DNA of 64,000 nt from Microbacterium gubbeenense DSM 15944 (GCF_000422745.1 NZ_AUGQ01000002.1:1-64000); one strand, 5' to 3'; numbered from the stretch's first letter, positions 12,592 through 21,958 are shown. A program made the numbers and translations. Notes: generated by a model not told the origin, from the sequence alone.

Positions 12592-15096
12592 TCAGTCGCG
12601 GATGTGCGCGCCGAAGCGCTCTGCCGCGACCTCGACCCCGGCCATCTTCGCTTCCGTGGCCTCTGCCGCCGTCAGGGTGCGGTCGGCGGCGCGGAAGCGC
12701 AGGGCGAAGGTGAGCGACTTCTGCCCCTCCTCCAGGCCCTGGCCGCGGTAGTCGTCGACGAGGCGGGTGCTCTCGAGCAGCTCGCCCGCACCCTCGACGA
12801 GGGCGGCACGCACCTCGGCGGCGGGCGTTGCGGCGCCGACGACGAGCGACACGTCCTGGGTCGCGGCCGTGTAGGACGACAGGTGCGCGGCCGTCACGCG
12901 GTGGCCAGCGAGGGCGATCACGCGGTCGAGGTCGAGCTCGGCGACGGTGACGCGGCCGAACAGGTCGGCCTCGTTCGAGACGTCAGGGTGCAGCTCACCG
13001 ACATAGCCGACGCGCTCGCCCGCCACGATGAGGGCGCCCGCGCGCCCGGGGTGCAGCGCGGCGCGCTGGGTCTGCACGACCTCGATCTCGACCCCCGCGG
13101 CCTCGCCGATCGCCCGCACCGCGTCGAGCGCCGACGACAGACCGGCTGCCTCCGCCGCGCGGCCGGGCTGCTTCGGCGCGATGTCTCCCGCGAACAGCAC
13201 GCCCGCATAGCGCGGCTGCGGCGGGATCGCCGCGTGGATCTGCGCCAGCTGCTCGTCCGTCGGGCGCACGGCGCGCGGCAGGTTGAAGTCGGTGCCGTAG
13301 GCCACGCCCTCCTCGGGGAGGAACACGCTGCCGATCTCGAAGATCGACAGGTCGGACGTGCCGCGCGCCAGGTTGCGGTGCGCGGTCGCGACGAGGCCCG
13401 GGATCAGCGAGCGCCGCAGGAACGGCGCCGTCTGATCCAGCGCGTTCGCGATCCGGATCGCCGCGGCGGGCTCTCCCGATGCGGATCCGTGGAGCGTGTT
13501 GACCTTCTCCCCCACGAACGGGAAGGTGACCGTCTCGACGAGCCCCGTCGCCGCGAGCACGTCGGCGATGCGGCGCCGGGCGCTCTGCTCGCGCGTATAG
13601 CCGCGGCCCGACGGGGGCGTCGGGAGGATCGACGGAATCTTCTCGAGCCCCTCGACGCGCGCGATCTCCTCGACGAGCGTCCACTTGTCGGTGAGGTCGG
13701 GGCGCCACGTCGGCGCGGTCGCCTCGAACCCGGACGGTGTGCGCACGACGGCGCAGCCGATCTGCTCGAGGATCTGCTGCTGGCGCTCGGGGGCGTAATC
13801 GACGCCGACGAGCTCGCTCGCGAAGTTCTCGGGCAGCTCGATCGTGACGACGTCGTGCTCGTAGGCGAGCTCGGTGCCGATGGATCCGGCAGTTCCGCCC
13901 GCGAGCTCGACCATCAGGTCGACGACGCGCTGCGCCGCGGCGTGCGCGACCAGCGGGTCCACCCCGCGCTCGAAGCGCTTGGACGCCTCGCTCGGCAGCT
14001 TGTGGCGGCGCGCGGTGCGGGCGATCGACACAGAGTCGAACGCGGCGGCCTCGATCACGACGTTCGTCGTGTCGTCGCCGAGCTCGGTCGTCTGACCGCC
14101 CATGACGCCCGCGAGCCCGATCGGGCCGGACTCATCGGTGATCAGCAGGTCCTCGTCGCTGAGGGCGCGCTCCGCACCGTCGAGGGTCGTGAGCTTCTCC
14201 CCCGGGTTCGCGCGGCGCACCGTGATGCCGCCCGACAGGCGATCGGCGTCGTAGCCGTGGATCGGGTTTCCGAGCTCGAGCATGACGTAGTTGGTGATGT
14301 CGATGAGCAGACCGAGCGAGCGCATGCCCGCGAGCTGCAGGCGCGAGCGCATCCACGGCGGCGTCGGGCGCGACGGGTCGACCCCGTCGACCGTGCGCAC
14401 GACGAACTGCTTCACGCCGGCGTTGCCGCGGATCGGGCGCTCGTCATTGATCGCGAGCGCGAAGCCGTCTCCGGCGGCGACGTCCGATGCGGGGCGTTCG
14501 GCGGGATCCTCGAAGGGGACCCCCGTGGCGAGCGCGTACTCGCGGGCGAGCCCGCGGATCGAGAGCGCGTAGCCGCGATCCGGCGTCACGTTCACGTCGA
14601 CGGCGACGTCATCGAGCCCGAGCAGCGCGATGGCGTCGGTGCCGACGGCGGGATCGAGGCCCCACTCGGACAGGCGGATGATGCCGTCGTGGTCGTCGCC
14701 GAGGCCCAGCTCCTTGGCGGAGGCGATCATGCCGTCCGAGGTATGGCCGTACGTCTTGCGGGCGGCGATCGGGAACGGTCCCGGGAGCACCGCGCCCGGA
14801 AGCGTCGCGACGATCTTGTCGCCCTGCTCGAAGTTCTGCGCGCCGCAGATGATGCCGCGCACGCCGCCGTGGGCCTCGCCGACATCGACCTGGCACCAGC
14901 GGATGAGCTTGCCGTTCTTCTGCGGCTCGACCTCGAACGAGACGACCTGGCCGACGACGATCGGGCCCTGGACGTCGAAGCCGATGGCCTCTTCCTCCTC
15001 GAAGCCGACCGACACGAGCGACGCGAACACGTCGTCGGTCGACGTACCGTCTGCCATCTCGACGTTCTCGCGCAGCCACGAAAGCGGAACGCGCAT
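12592..15096 (-). CDS. pheT: phenylalanine--tRNA ligase subunit beta
   Basis: 834 residues, normal for the long bacterial beta chain. In order: N-terminal tRNA-binding OB domain (residues ~40-155, PIVVGQVVSFE through GMIASAKELGLG), B3/B4 editing domain (~210-390), B5 domain, class II catalytic-like domain, and the C-terminal ferredoxin-fold anticodon-binding domain (SSYTAATQDVSLVVG to the end). Forms the alpha2-beta2 enzyme with PheS. The start overlaps the pheS stop by one base (TGATG). Confidence 0.97.
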   Translation of the reverse strand: MRVPLSWLRENVEMADGTSTDDVFASLVSVGFEEEEAIGFDVQGPIVVGQVVSFEVEPQKNGKLIRWCQVDVGEAHGGVRGIICGAQNFEQGDKIVATLPGAVLPGPFPIAARKTYGHTSDGMIASAKELGLGDDHDGIIRLSEWGLDPAVGTDAIALLGLDDVAVDVNVTPDRGYALSIRGLAREYALATGVPFEDPAERPASDVAAGDGFALAINDERPIRGNAGVKQFVVRTVDGVDPSRPTPPWMRSRLQLAGMRSLGLLIDITNYVMLELGNPIHGYDADRLSGGITVRRANPGEKLTTLDGAERALSDEDLLITDESGPIGLAGVMGGQTTELGDDTTNVVIEAAAFDSVSIARTARRHKLPSEASKRFERGVDPLVAHAAAQRVVDLMVELAGGTAGSIGTELAYEHDVVTIELPENFASELVGVDYAPERQQQILEQIGCAVVRTPSGFEATAPTWRPDLTDKWTLVEEIARVEGLEKIPSILPTPPSGRGYTREQSARRRIADVLAATGLVETVTFPFVGEKVNTLHGSASGEPAAAIRIANALDQTAPFLRRSLIPGLVATAHRNLARGTSDLSIFEIGSVFLPEEGVAYGTDFNLPRAVRPTDEQLAQIHAAIPPQPRYAGVLFAGDIAPKQPGRAAEAAGLSSALDAVRAIGEAAGVEIEVVQTQRAALHPGRAGALIVAGERVGYVGELHPDVSNEADLFGRVTVAELDLDRVIALAGHRVTAAHLSSYTAATQDVSLVVGAATPAAEVRAALVEGAGELLESTRLVDDYRGQGLEEGQKSLTFALRFRAADRTLTAAEATEAKMAGVEVAAERFGAHIRD

Positions 15097-16136
15097 CAGA
15101 TCACCATCCCGAACTGCTCGCTGAAGCGCACATCGCCCTCGGCCATGTCGCGCATATCCTGTACGTCACTGCGGAACATCAGCGCCCGCTCGATGCCGAT
15201 GCCGAACGCGAAGCCGCTGTAGACCTCGGGATCGATGCCCGCCGCGCGCAGCACGTTCGGGTTCACCATGCCGCAGCCGCCCCACTCGATCCATCGAGCG
15301 CCGCCCGTGAACGTCGGGTGCCACAGGTCGAACTCGGCGCTCGGCTCGGTGAACGGGAAGTGGTTCGTGCGCAGCCGCGTCTCGGCCTCAGACCCGAACA
15401 GCTGCTTCGCGATGTGATCGAGCGTGCCCTTGAGGTGCGCCATCGTGATGCCCTTGTCGACGACGAGCCCTTCGGCCTGCGTGAAGACGGGCAGGTGGGT
15501 CGCGTCGAATTCGTCGGTGCGCGCGACCTTGCCGGGCGACAGAATGTAGATCGGCACCTCGCGCTCGAGCATCGTGCGCATCTGCACGGGGCTCGTCTGC
15601 GTGCGCATCACCAGGTGTCGCTCGACCGGGTCGACGAAGAAGGTGTCCTGCTCCTGACGCGCCGGGTGGTCCTCGTCGAGGTTGAGCGAGTCGAAGTTGA
15701 ACCACTCGTGCTCGAGCTCGGGGCCCTCGACGATCTCCCACCCCATGCCGACGAAGAGGTCGGCGAGCGCCTCCTGCATGAGGAGGACGGGGTGACGTGC
15801 GCCGGCGCGATTGCGGCTCGCGATCGCCGTGATGTCGAGGCGCTCGGCCTCGAGGCGCGCCGCGTCCTCCGTCGCCTTCAGCTCGGCCTCGCGCGCCGAG
15901 AACGCCTGGTTCACCTGGCCGCGCGCCTGCCCCAGCAGCTTGCCGGCCTCGGCCTTGCGCTCCTTCGCGACATGGCGCATCTGGGCGTTGAGGGTCGCGA
16001 GCGGGCTGCCCTCGCCCTGGTGCGCGGATCGGGCCTGTTTCAGGGACGCGGTATCGGTGGCGTCGACGACCGCGGTAAGCGCATCGGCGACGGCGGTCTC
16101 CACCGCTTCGGGAGTGATCTCGGGTACGTCAGACAC
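15096..16136 (-). CDS. pheS: phenylalanine--tRNA ligase subunit alpha
   Basis: 346 residues. N-terminal coiled coil (residues ~35-95) for tRNA contact, then the class II catalytic core: motif 1 region around HPVLLMQEAL, motif 2 with the HLVMRTQTSPVQMRTM loop, and motif 3 FAFGIGIERALMFR near the C-terminus. Activates phenylalanine. In many actinobacteria pheS follows the 23S methyltransferase gene directly; here about 4.9 kb (secreted protein plus gluABCD) lies in between. Confidence 0.97.
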   Translation of the reverse strand: MSDVPEITPEAVETAVADALTAVVDATDTASLKQARSAHQGEGSPLATLNAQMRHVAKERKAEAGKLLGQARGQVNQAFSAREAELKATEDAARLEAERLDITAIASRNRAGARHPVLLMQEALADLFVGMGWEIVEGPELEHEWFNFDSLNLDEDHPARQEQDTFFVDPVERHLVMRTQTSPVQMRTMLEREVPIYILSPGKVARTDEFDATHLPVFTQAEGLVVDKGITMAHLKGTLDHIAKQLFGSEAETRLRTNHFPFTEPSAEFDLWHPTFTGGARWIEWGGCGMVNPNVLRAAGIDPEVYSGFAFGIGIERALMFRSDVQDMRDMAEGDVRFSEQFGMVI

Positions 16137-16167
16137 GAGAGTCGAGCCTACCGGGAGCTCCTGGCGG

Positions 16168-17571
16168 TCACGGTGTGTAGAAGGCCGTGCCCTCGAACGA
16201 CCAGTTGCGGTCCGTTCGCCGGATCGTGTTGGCCTCCGACTGGTTCGCGGTGTAGAAGTGCTTGCCGAACGTCTCGCTCCAGAACCGGTACACGGGCGTG
16301 CCCGATGTCGCGGCGCAGAAGCCGGTGCCCTCGTACGACCAGTTGCGATCCGTCTCGCGCACGGTCTTCGCCTCGGCGGCGTTCGAGGTGAAGAAGTGCG
16401 ATTCGAACTTTGACGACCAGAAGCGATGGATCGCGACGGTGCCGGCTCGGCAGGATCCGTTCGATGCCTGCCATGCGCGGAAGTCGGTTCCCTCGTACTT
16501 CCAGTTGCGGTCGCTCGTGCGCAGCTTGTTCGCCTCCGACGCGTTCGTCGTGTAGAAATGCGCGTTGTCGAACGTCGACGACCAGAAGCGGTGCACGGAG
16601 ACCGGTGCGGGCTGGCTGCTGCCGCCGCCGCCGGAACCGCCGAACCAGTCGGTGTAGTAGTTCACGAAGTTGCGGTTCCCGTACGACGCGCACGCATCGT
16701 TCGCCGCGCCGTAGCCGGCCGCGAGCGCGGCGCGGTTCGGCTGGTACGGCGTGTAGTAGTACAGCGCAGCGGTCGCGTTGTTGCGGATCGTGACCGGTCC
16801 GGATCCGCACGACGCGTTCGGGTGCCAGCGCACCTGGGAGGTCTTCCCGACGGGGTACCAGTTGAAGGACGAGTCCTTCGTGTACCGCTTCAGCTGCTTG
16901 GCCGCCATGTACACCTGGTTCTGGAAGCCGAAGTACTGCGAATCGCACGCCGCGCCGTCGGGGCATCCGTAGCCCATCGCGATGCGGTAGCGCCAGTCGC
17001 TCGGCCAGGTGTGGGTGACGAGGCCCTGCTCCTTCTGCAGGACCACGAGCAGCACCTTCTCGCTGACGCCGCAGGCCTTCGAGGCCTTCGAAATGATCGC
17101 GGCGGCCGACTCGCGGGATGCGCCCTTGTATGTGCCGGAACAGTACGAGTTGGGCGCCTTGGTCCGGGTCGTCTGCGCGAAGTCCTTGAGACACGTGTAG
17201 CCCGACTGGCAGCGAGGCACCTTGCCGTCGAGGAAGCGCTGGATCTGTGCCACCGACATGGTGCCGGAGGTGTACATCTTCGCGTCGCTGATCAGGTAGC
17301 CGGGGTCGAAGCCCTTGAGGGTGTCGGCGTGCAGCTGCCCCTCCTGCGTCGCGGCATAGTCGCCCGGGTTCGCCTCATGCTCGCCCGTCGACCCCTCGTA
17401 GTCGCCCTGGTCCGGCGTCGGGATATCGGTTAAGTCGACCGCCTGCGGCGGCGCCTCGGTCTCGGCGAGCGCGGCCTGAGGCACGAAGGCGGCCATCACC
17501 ATCGCGATGGCGGCGACCCCGACGAGGGTTCGGGTGCGGAAGGACGTCGTCGAACGCGAATTCGGGCGCAT
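16168..17571 (-). CDS. secreted protein with three C-terminal DUF5648-like repeats
   Basis: 467 residues. A signal peptide (residues ~1-36, TLVGVAAIAMVMAAFVPQAALA) with Sec-type cleavage after ALA. A Cys-containing central domain (~85-300; LISDAKMYTSGTMSVAQIQRFLDGKVPRC, then VLLVVLQKEQGLVTHTWPSDWRYRIAMGYGCPDGAACDS) resembles domains seen in actinobacterial exoproteins and may be lysozyme-like, though I cannot assign a reaction. After a Gly/Ser linker come three repeats starting near residues 326, 381 and 427, each with (V/I)xRFWS...HF(Y/F)T...EA...DRNW.(Y/F)EGT, the DUF5648 pattern found attached to glycoside hydrolases and peptidases. Likely surface or cell-wall acting. Ends 31 bp from pheS. 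Confidence 0.8.
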   Translation of the reverse strand: MRPNSRSTTSFRTRTLVGVAAIAMVMAAFVPQAALAETEAPPQAVDLTDIPTPDQGDYEGSTGEHEANPGDYAATQEGQLHADTLKGFDPGYLISDAKMYTSGTMSVAQIQRFLDGKVPRCQSGYTCLKDFAQTTRTKAPNSYCSGTYKGASRESAAAIISKASKACGVSEKVLLVVLQKEQGLVTHTWPSDWRYRIAMGYGCPDGAACDSQYFGFQNQVYMAAKQLKRYTKDSSFNWYPVGKTSQVRWHPNASCGSGPVTIRNNATAALYYYTPYQPNRAALAAGYGAANDACASYGNRNFVNYYTDWFGGSGGGGSSQPAPVSVHRFWSSTFDNAHFYTTNASEANKLRTSDRNWKYEGTDFRAWQASNGSCRAGTVAIHRFWSSKFESHFFTSNAAEAKTVRETDRNWSYEGTGFCAATSGTPVYRFWSETFGKHFYTANQSEANTIRRTDRNWSFEGTAFYTP

Positions 17572-17590
17572 GTCTTCCAGTATGACGGAA

Positions 17591-17624
17591 GCGGGGCGGG
17601 TGCTGTTAGTCGCACCCGCCCCGC
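17591..17624 (-). terminator. hairpin downstream of gluD
   Basis: A perfect 13 bp stem (GCGGGGCGGGTGC) with an 8 nt loop, 17 bp after the gluD stop and before the secreted-protein gene. It has no T-run, so it is either a factor-assisted or L-shaped terminator or an mRNA-stabilising hairpin. Confidence 0.6.
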
Positions 17625-17641
17625 CTTGACAACACCCTGCG

Positions 17642-18541
17642 CTACGGCTTGCCGAGCCGGTCGAGATCCTGCGTTCCGATGACCGACGTCAGCGTCGCGT
17701 CGTCGTCTGCCGCGGGGTCGCGCTCTGCCACGTGCGGGTTCTTCAGGTTGCGGTGCGTGCGCTTCTCGAGCCAGTTCGCGAACCACGACAGCAGCAGACA
17801 CATGATGATGTAGATGCCACCGATGATCAGCGCGGCCTGGAGGATCGGGCGCCCCGGCTGCGTACTGAGCAGCTTCGCGTAGTAGAGCAGCTCGTGGTAC
17901 GTGATGATGAACCCCAGCGCCGTGTCCTTCATCGTCACGACGAGCTGGGCGATGATCACCGGGAGCATGGCGCGGATCGCCTGCGGCAGCAGGATCAGCA
18001 TCATCACGCCGCTCTTGCGCAGACCGATCGAGAAGCCCGCTTCGCGCTGGCCGCGCGGGAGCGACTCGACGCCGGCGCGCAGCGCCTCGGCGAGAACGGC
18101 TCCGTTGTACACCATGAGCGCGAGCACGACCGCCCAGTACGGCTCCATCTTGATGCCGAGCGTCGGAAGACCGTAGTACAGGATCATCATGAGCACGAGC
18201 ACGGGGATCGCGCGGAACGCCTCCGTGATCACGGTCACGGGGATGCGCACCCACTTGTGGTCGGACAGCCGTCCGATCGCGAGGATGAAGCCCACGGCCA
18301 GGCTCAGCACGGCCGCGGCGGCGAACGCCTTCAGCGTATTGAGCAGCATCGAACCGATCTGCACCCACACCGTCGTGAAGGTGAAGACGTTCCACTTCGA
18401 GGCCTCGAACTGGCCGCTGAGCGCAAAGCGCCAGAGGACGAAGGCGACGATCGCGATGACCACCACGATCGTGACGACCGCGAGGATCGAGTTGCGACGA
18501 TTGGCGCGCGGGCCCGGGACGTCATACAGGACGGAAGTCAT
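17642..18541 (-). CDS. gluD: amino acid ABC transporter permease (GluD-like)
   Basis: 299 residues, polar amino-acid permease type. A long N-terminal region with one extra helix is followed by the five-helix HEAM core. The EAA loop that docks the ATPase is EALRAGVESLPRGQREAGFSIGL. Most similar in layout to GluD of the Corynebacterium glutamate system. ATG at 18541 overlaps the gluC stop by 4 bp and is preferred over an upstream in-frame GTG. Confidence 0.88.
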   Translation of the reverse strand: MTSVLYDVPGPRANRRNSILAVVTIVVVIAIVAFVLWRFALSGQFEASKWNVFTFTTVWVQIGSMLLNTLKAFAAAAVLSLAVGFILAIGRLSDHKWVRIPVTVITEAFRAIPVLVLMMILYYGLPTLGIKMEPYWAVVLALMVYNGAVLAEALRAGVESLPRGQREAGFSIGLRKSGVMMLILLPQAIRAMLPVIIAQLVVTMKDTALGFIITYHELLYYAKLLSTQPGRPILQAALIIGGIYIIMCLLLSWFANWLEKRTHRNLKNPHVAERDPAADDDATLTSVIGTQDLDRLGKP

Positions 18542-19194
18542 CGCGCGATCCTCCATCGGTTCTCAAGAGTTCGCTGCAACCAGGTGAGCAGCATGACGAG
18601 CGCAACGAAGATCGCCGCGACCCAGAGCAGCACCTCCATCGGCGTGCCCGGCCTCGTGTGCGAGTTCGAGATCGTCGACTGCAGCAGGGGCAGCACGCCG
18701 ATGCCGAAGCCGGCCGCGACGGTCGTGTTCTTCAGGAGGGCGATGATCACGCTCATGAGCGGGGGCACCACCGACCGGAAGGCCTGCGGCAGCACGACGA
18801 GCGACATGACCTGCCCGAACGGCAGGCCGATCGCGCGCGCTGCCTCGGCCTGGCCGACCGGAACGGTGTTGATACCGGCGCGCAGCGTCTCGGCCACGTA
18901 CGTCGCGGTGTAGACGCCGATCGCCATGATGCCGAGCACCGTGTTCGACAGGTTGGGAAGCGCCAGAGCGCTGTAGCCGAACACGAAGAAGAAGAACACG
19001 AGGGTCAGCGGCGTATTGCGGATCAGGTTGACGTACAGCGTGCCGACCGCGCGCGCCACCGGCACCGGCGAGACGCGCATCGCCCCGACGATCGTGCCGA
19101 GCACGATCGCGATGGTTCCCCCGAAGAAGAACACGAGCAGCGTGAAGCCGATGCCCTGTCGCCACAGGTCGAGGTTCTCGAAGATGACGTCCAC
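18538..19194 (-). CDS. gluC: amino acid ABC transporter permease (GluC-like)
   Basis: 218 residues, five membrane helices. EAA loop: ETLRAGINTVPVGQAEAARAIGL. The GTG at 19194 (VDVIFENLDLWRQGIGFTL) is chosen because GAGGAGG lies 6 nt upstream; a longer in-frame start at 19251 would overlap the hairpin behind gluB. Pairs with GluD to form the membrane channel. Confidence 0.88.
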   Translation of the reverse strand: MDVIFENLDLWRQGIGFTLLVFFFGGTIAIVLGTIVGAMRVSPVPVARAVGTLYVNLIRNTPLTLVFFFFVFGYSALALPNLSNTVLGIMAIGVYTATYVAETLRAGINTVPVGQAEAARAIGLPFGQVMSLVVLPQAFRSVVPPLMSVIIALLKNTTVAAGFGIGVLPLLQSTISNSHTRPGTPMEVLLWVAAIFVALVMLLTWLQRTLENRWRIAR

Positions 19195-19219
19195 GCGTCC
19201 TCCTCTTTCTGGAGTAGAT

Positions 19220-19253
19220 CGGTGAGGGGCGGCGAGAAAGCCGCCCCTCACCG
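19220..19253 (-). terminator. intercistronic hairpin between gluB and gluC
   Basis: A perfect 14 bp GC-rich stem (arm GGTGAGGGGCGGC plus one closing pair) with a GAGAAA loop, 7 bp after the gluB stop and about 25 bp before gluC. In binding-protein transporters such hairpins commonly stabilise the binding-protein mRNA or partly terminate before the permease genes. I infer the same here. Confidence 0.75.
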
Positions 19254-19260
19254 CGAGTCA

Positions 19261-20160
19261 TCAGCTGGCTGCGTCGACCTCGGGCTGCTCGATCTCGATG
19301 CCCGACTGTCCGAGCGTCGCGTCGAAGATCTCCTGCCACTTGTCGCCGCCGTCGGTGAACAGCGTGTTGATGTGCTCCTGCAGGGCCGAGTCGCCCTTGG
19401 GGATGCCGACGCCGTAGCGCTCCTCGGTGAACAGACCGTCGAGCACCTTGAGGTTGTCCGGGTCCTGGGCCGCGTAGCCGATCAGGATCGCCGCGTCGGT
19501 GGTGACCGCGTCGACCTTGCCGCTGAGAACGTCCTCGACGCACTGCGAGTAGATGTCGTACTCGCTCGCGTTGATCTCGGGGAAGTTCTCCTTGATGTTC
19601 TGGATCGGCGTCGAGCCCGTCGCCGAGCAGACGTTCATGCCGTTGAAGTCGGAGACGTCGGTGACCTCGGTCATCTCGCTGTCGGCCGAGACGAGGAAGC
19701 CCTGACCGGTCTCGAAGTACGGACCCGCGAAGTCGATCTGCTCCTTGCGCTGATCGGTGATCGAGTAGGTGCCGACGTAGTAGTCGATGTCGCCGTTCAT
19801 GATCGCCTGCTCGCGGTTCGCGGAAGCGATCGGCTCGTACGTGATGTCGTCCTCTTCGAAGCCGAGAGACGCGGCGATCCAGCGCGCGATCTCGATGTCG
19901 AAGCCGCTGCGCTCGCCGGTCGTGACGTCGAGGTAGCCGAGACCGGGCTGGTCCTCCTTGACGCCGATCGTCGGGCCGCCGTTCTCGACCATGCGGTCGT
20001 ACGTGTCGCTGCCTTCGAGCGCGACGTCCTCCGCGACCTCCTGCTCGGGTGCGTCGCCGCCGCCCGCGGGGTCGGTCGGCGATCCGCTGTTGCACGCGGT
20101 GAGCGCGAAGAGCGCCCCCGCTGCGAGGCCTGCGACCGCGAAGTTCCGGAACTTACGCAT
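19261..20160 (-). CDS. gluB: glutamate-type ABC transporter substrate-binding lipoprotein (GluB-like)
   Basis: 299 residues. Lipoprotein signal MRKFRNFAVAGLAAGALFALTAC with lipobox LTAC (Cys 23), then a Gly/Asp/Glu-rich linker and an SBP family 3 domain (GERSGFDIEIARWIAASLGF, with the typical ITDQRKEQIDFAGPYF motif). Captures an acidic or polar amino acid outside the cell for GluCD-GluA. The short hairpin at 20188-20205 between gluA and gluB may separate their expression. Confidence 0.9.
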   Translation of the reverse strand: MRKFRNFAVAGLAAGALFALTACNSGSPTDPAGGGDAPEQEVAEDVALEGSDTYDRMVENGGPTIGVKEDQPGLGYLDVTTGERSGFDIEIARWIAASLGFEEDDITYEPIASANREQAIMNGDIDYYVGTYSITDQRKEQIDFAGPYFETGQGFLVSADSEMTEVTDVSDFNGMNVCSATGSTPIQNIKENFPEINASEYDIYSQCVEDVLSGKVDAVTTDAAILIGYAAQDPDNLKVLDGLFTEERYGVGIPKGDSALQEHINTLFTDGGDKWQEIFDATLGQSGIEIEQPEVDAAS

Positions 20161-20218
20161 GTTTTCCTCCTGCTGGGATTGAGACTCGCGCCCTGCTGTG
20201 GGCGCTCGTCATAGGGAC

Positions 20219-20959
20219 CTACTTGGTGAGAAGCTTCGAGAGGAAGTCTTTCGCGCGGTTCGACTGCGGCTTCGTGAAGAACGTCTCGGGGTCTGCCTCT
20301 TCGACGATCTCGCCGTCGGCCATGAAGACGACGCGGTCGGCCGCCTTCCGAGCGAACCCCATCTCGTGGGTCACGACCACCATGGTCATGCCCTCCTTCG
20401 CGAGGTCGACCATCACGTCGAGGACCTCGTTGATCATCTCGGGGTCGAGCGCCGAGGTGGGCTCGTCGAAGAGCATCACCTTGGGGTGCATCGCGAGCGA
20501 TCGTGCGATCGCGACGCGCTGCTGCTGACCGCCGGAGAGCTGTGCCGGCAGCTTGTCGGCCTGGTGGCCGATGCCGACCCGGTCGAGCAGCTGGCGCGCT
20601 TCCTTCTCGGCATCAGCCTTGCTGAGCTTGAGCACCTTGATCGGGCCGAGCGTGACGTTCTCGAGGATCGTCAGGTGGCTGAACAGGTTGAACGACTGGA
20701 ACACCATGCCGACCTCGGCGCGCAGGGTCGCGAGCTCGCGCCCCTCTTTGGGGAGTTCCTTGCCGTCGATCGAGATCGAACCGCTCGTGATCGTCTCGAG
20801 CCTGTTGATCGTGCGGCACAGGGTTGACTTACCCGACCCCGACGGACCGATCACCACGACGACCTCGCCGCGGTCGACGGTCAGATTGATGTCTTTCAGG
20901 GCGTGAAACTCACCATAGTGCTTCTGCACGTGGTCAATCACTACAAGAGGCTCTGCCAT
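20219..20959 (-). CDS. gluA: amino acid ABC transporter ATP-binding protein (GluA-like)
   Basis: 246 residues. Walker [10 protein letters not shown], signature LSGGQQQR, Walker [14 protein letters not shown] and the switch histidine in [10 protein letters not shown]: a complete ABC ATPase of the polar amino-acid group. ATG at 20959 ([16 protein letters not shown]) is chosen because family members begin this way; an in-frame GTG at 20977 would add six residues and cannot be excluded. First gene of gluABCD. Confidence 0.92.
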   Translation of the reverse strand: MAEPLVVIDHVQKHYGEFHALKDINLTVDRGEVVVVIGPSGSGKSTLCRTINRLETITSGSISIDGKELPKEGRELATLRAEVGMVFQSFNLFSHLTILENVTLGPIKVLKLSKADAEKEARQLLDRVGIGHQADKLPAQLSGGQQQRVAIARSLAMHPKVMLFDEPTSALDPEMINEVLDVMVDLAKEGMTMVVVTHEMGFARKAADRVVFMADGEIVEEADPETFFTKPQSNRAKDFLSKLLTK

Positions 20960-21033
20960 GCGGGTCAGCTTATCCACAATTCCCGCCCGGCCGCCATAGC
21001 GCGCGCCGACGAATTCCAGCTGTTACATAACGC

Positions 21034-21852
21034 TTACATCGAGCGTTGTGCGAACGCCGTCTCGTACAGGCAGACGCTTGCCGCCGTCGCGAGGTTCAGC
21101 GACTCGGCCGCACCGTAGATCGGCAGCCGCAGCGCACGATCGCAGAGGGCGAGGTCGTCGCCGGTCAGGCCGCGCGCCTCGTTGCCGAACACCCAGGCGG
21201 TGGGGTTCTCGAGCGCGCCCTCGCTGCGCACACCGAGGAGGTCGTCGCCCTTCACATCGGCGGCGAGAACCTGCAGCCCCGCGCCGCGCGCACGGCCGGT
21301 CACGTCGGCGAGATCGGCGTCGACCGCGAACGGCACGTGGAAGAGGGATCCGGTCGTGGAGCGCACGACCTTCGGGTTGAACGGATCGACCGTGCGTCCC
21401 GTCAGCACAACCGCGTCCGCTCCCGCAGCATCCGCGGCGCGCAGGATCGTGCCGAGGTTTCCCGGGTCGCGCACCTCTTCGCAGATCACGACGAGCTTCG
21501 GCTCGGACGCGAAGATGTCCTTCAGCCCGGTGGGGTTCTGCTTCGCGACGGCCACGAAGCCCTGCGGTGTGACGGTGTCGCTCATCGCGTCGATGACCGC
21601 CTCGTCCGCGTACTCCCACTCGAGGTCAGGGTTCTCGGCTTGCGCGTCGTCGATGAGGGTGCGGATGTCGCCGTGCTTCTCGAGCGCCGTCGGCGTCGCG
21701 AACAGATCCTCGACGAGGTCGGGGCGATATGTCAGCGCTTCCCGCACCGCCTGAGGTCCCTCGAGCAGGAAGCGCCCGGTCTCGCGGCGAACGGTGCGCT
21801 GGGAGAGCTTGCGGATGGTGCGGACGCGCGCGGCGCGGGGGTTCTCGAGCAT
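21034..21852 (-). CDS. TrmH/SpoU-family 23S rRNA 2'-O-methyltransferase (TsnR-like)
   Basis: 272 residues. N-terminal substrate-binding domain (VRRETGRFLLEGPQAVREAL) followed by the SPOUT catalytic domain with the trefoil-knot motifs: EVRDPGNLGTILRAADAAGADAVVL, VFGNEARGL and LNLATAASVCLYE. Methylates a 2'-OH in 23S rRNA with SAM. Position after rplT is standard in actinobacteria. It has its own -10 box directly before the ATG. Confidence 0.9.
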   Translation of the reverse strand: MLENPRAARVRTIRKLSQRTVRRETGRFLLEGPQAVREALTYRPDLVEDLFATPTALEKHGDIRTLIDDAQAENPDLEWEYADEAVIDAMSDTVTPQGFVAVAKQNPTGLKDIFASEPKLVVICEEVRDPGNLGTILRAADAAGADAVVLTGRTVDPFNPKVVRSTTGSLFHVPFAVDADLADVTGRARGAGLQVLAADVKGDDLLGVRSEGALENPTAWVFGNEARGLTGDDLALCDRALRLPIYGAAESLNLATAASVCLYETAFAQRSM

Positions 21853-21858
21853 GCCTCC

Positions 21859-21864
21859 AGAGTA
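21859..21864 (-). promoter_or_regulatory. -10 box of the rRNA methyltransferase gene (leaderless)
   Basis: TACTCT on the minus strand ends 6 nt before the ATG at 21852, so transcription should start at the start codon. This fits with the terminator behind rplT, which separates this gene from the infC operon. Confidence 0.5.
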
Positions 21865-21912
21865 ACGGCGCGCGGCGCGCGAACGGATCCGCGGCGCGTT
21901 CACCGCGCACGA

Positions 21913-21944
21913 CGAAGGGGCGCCCCACACGGGACGCCCCTTCG
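21913..21944 (-). terminator. terminator of infC-rpmI-rplT
   Basis: CGAAGGGGCG and its complement CGCCCCTTCG form a 10 bp stem that extends through one G-U pair and three more G-C pairs to a 4 nt loop. It begins 14 bp after the rplT stop. Confidence 0.7.
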
Positions 21945-21958
21945 AGAGAAGTGCGCGC

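Noticed and set aside
16168..17571. Assigning a peptidoglycan-hydrolase activity to the secreted protein
   Set aside because: One Glu in LQKEQGLV resembles a lysozyme-like motif but no full catalytic set can be named, so the entry is left without a reaction.
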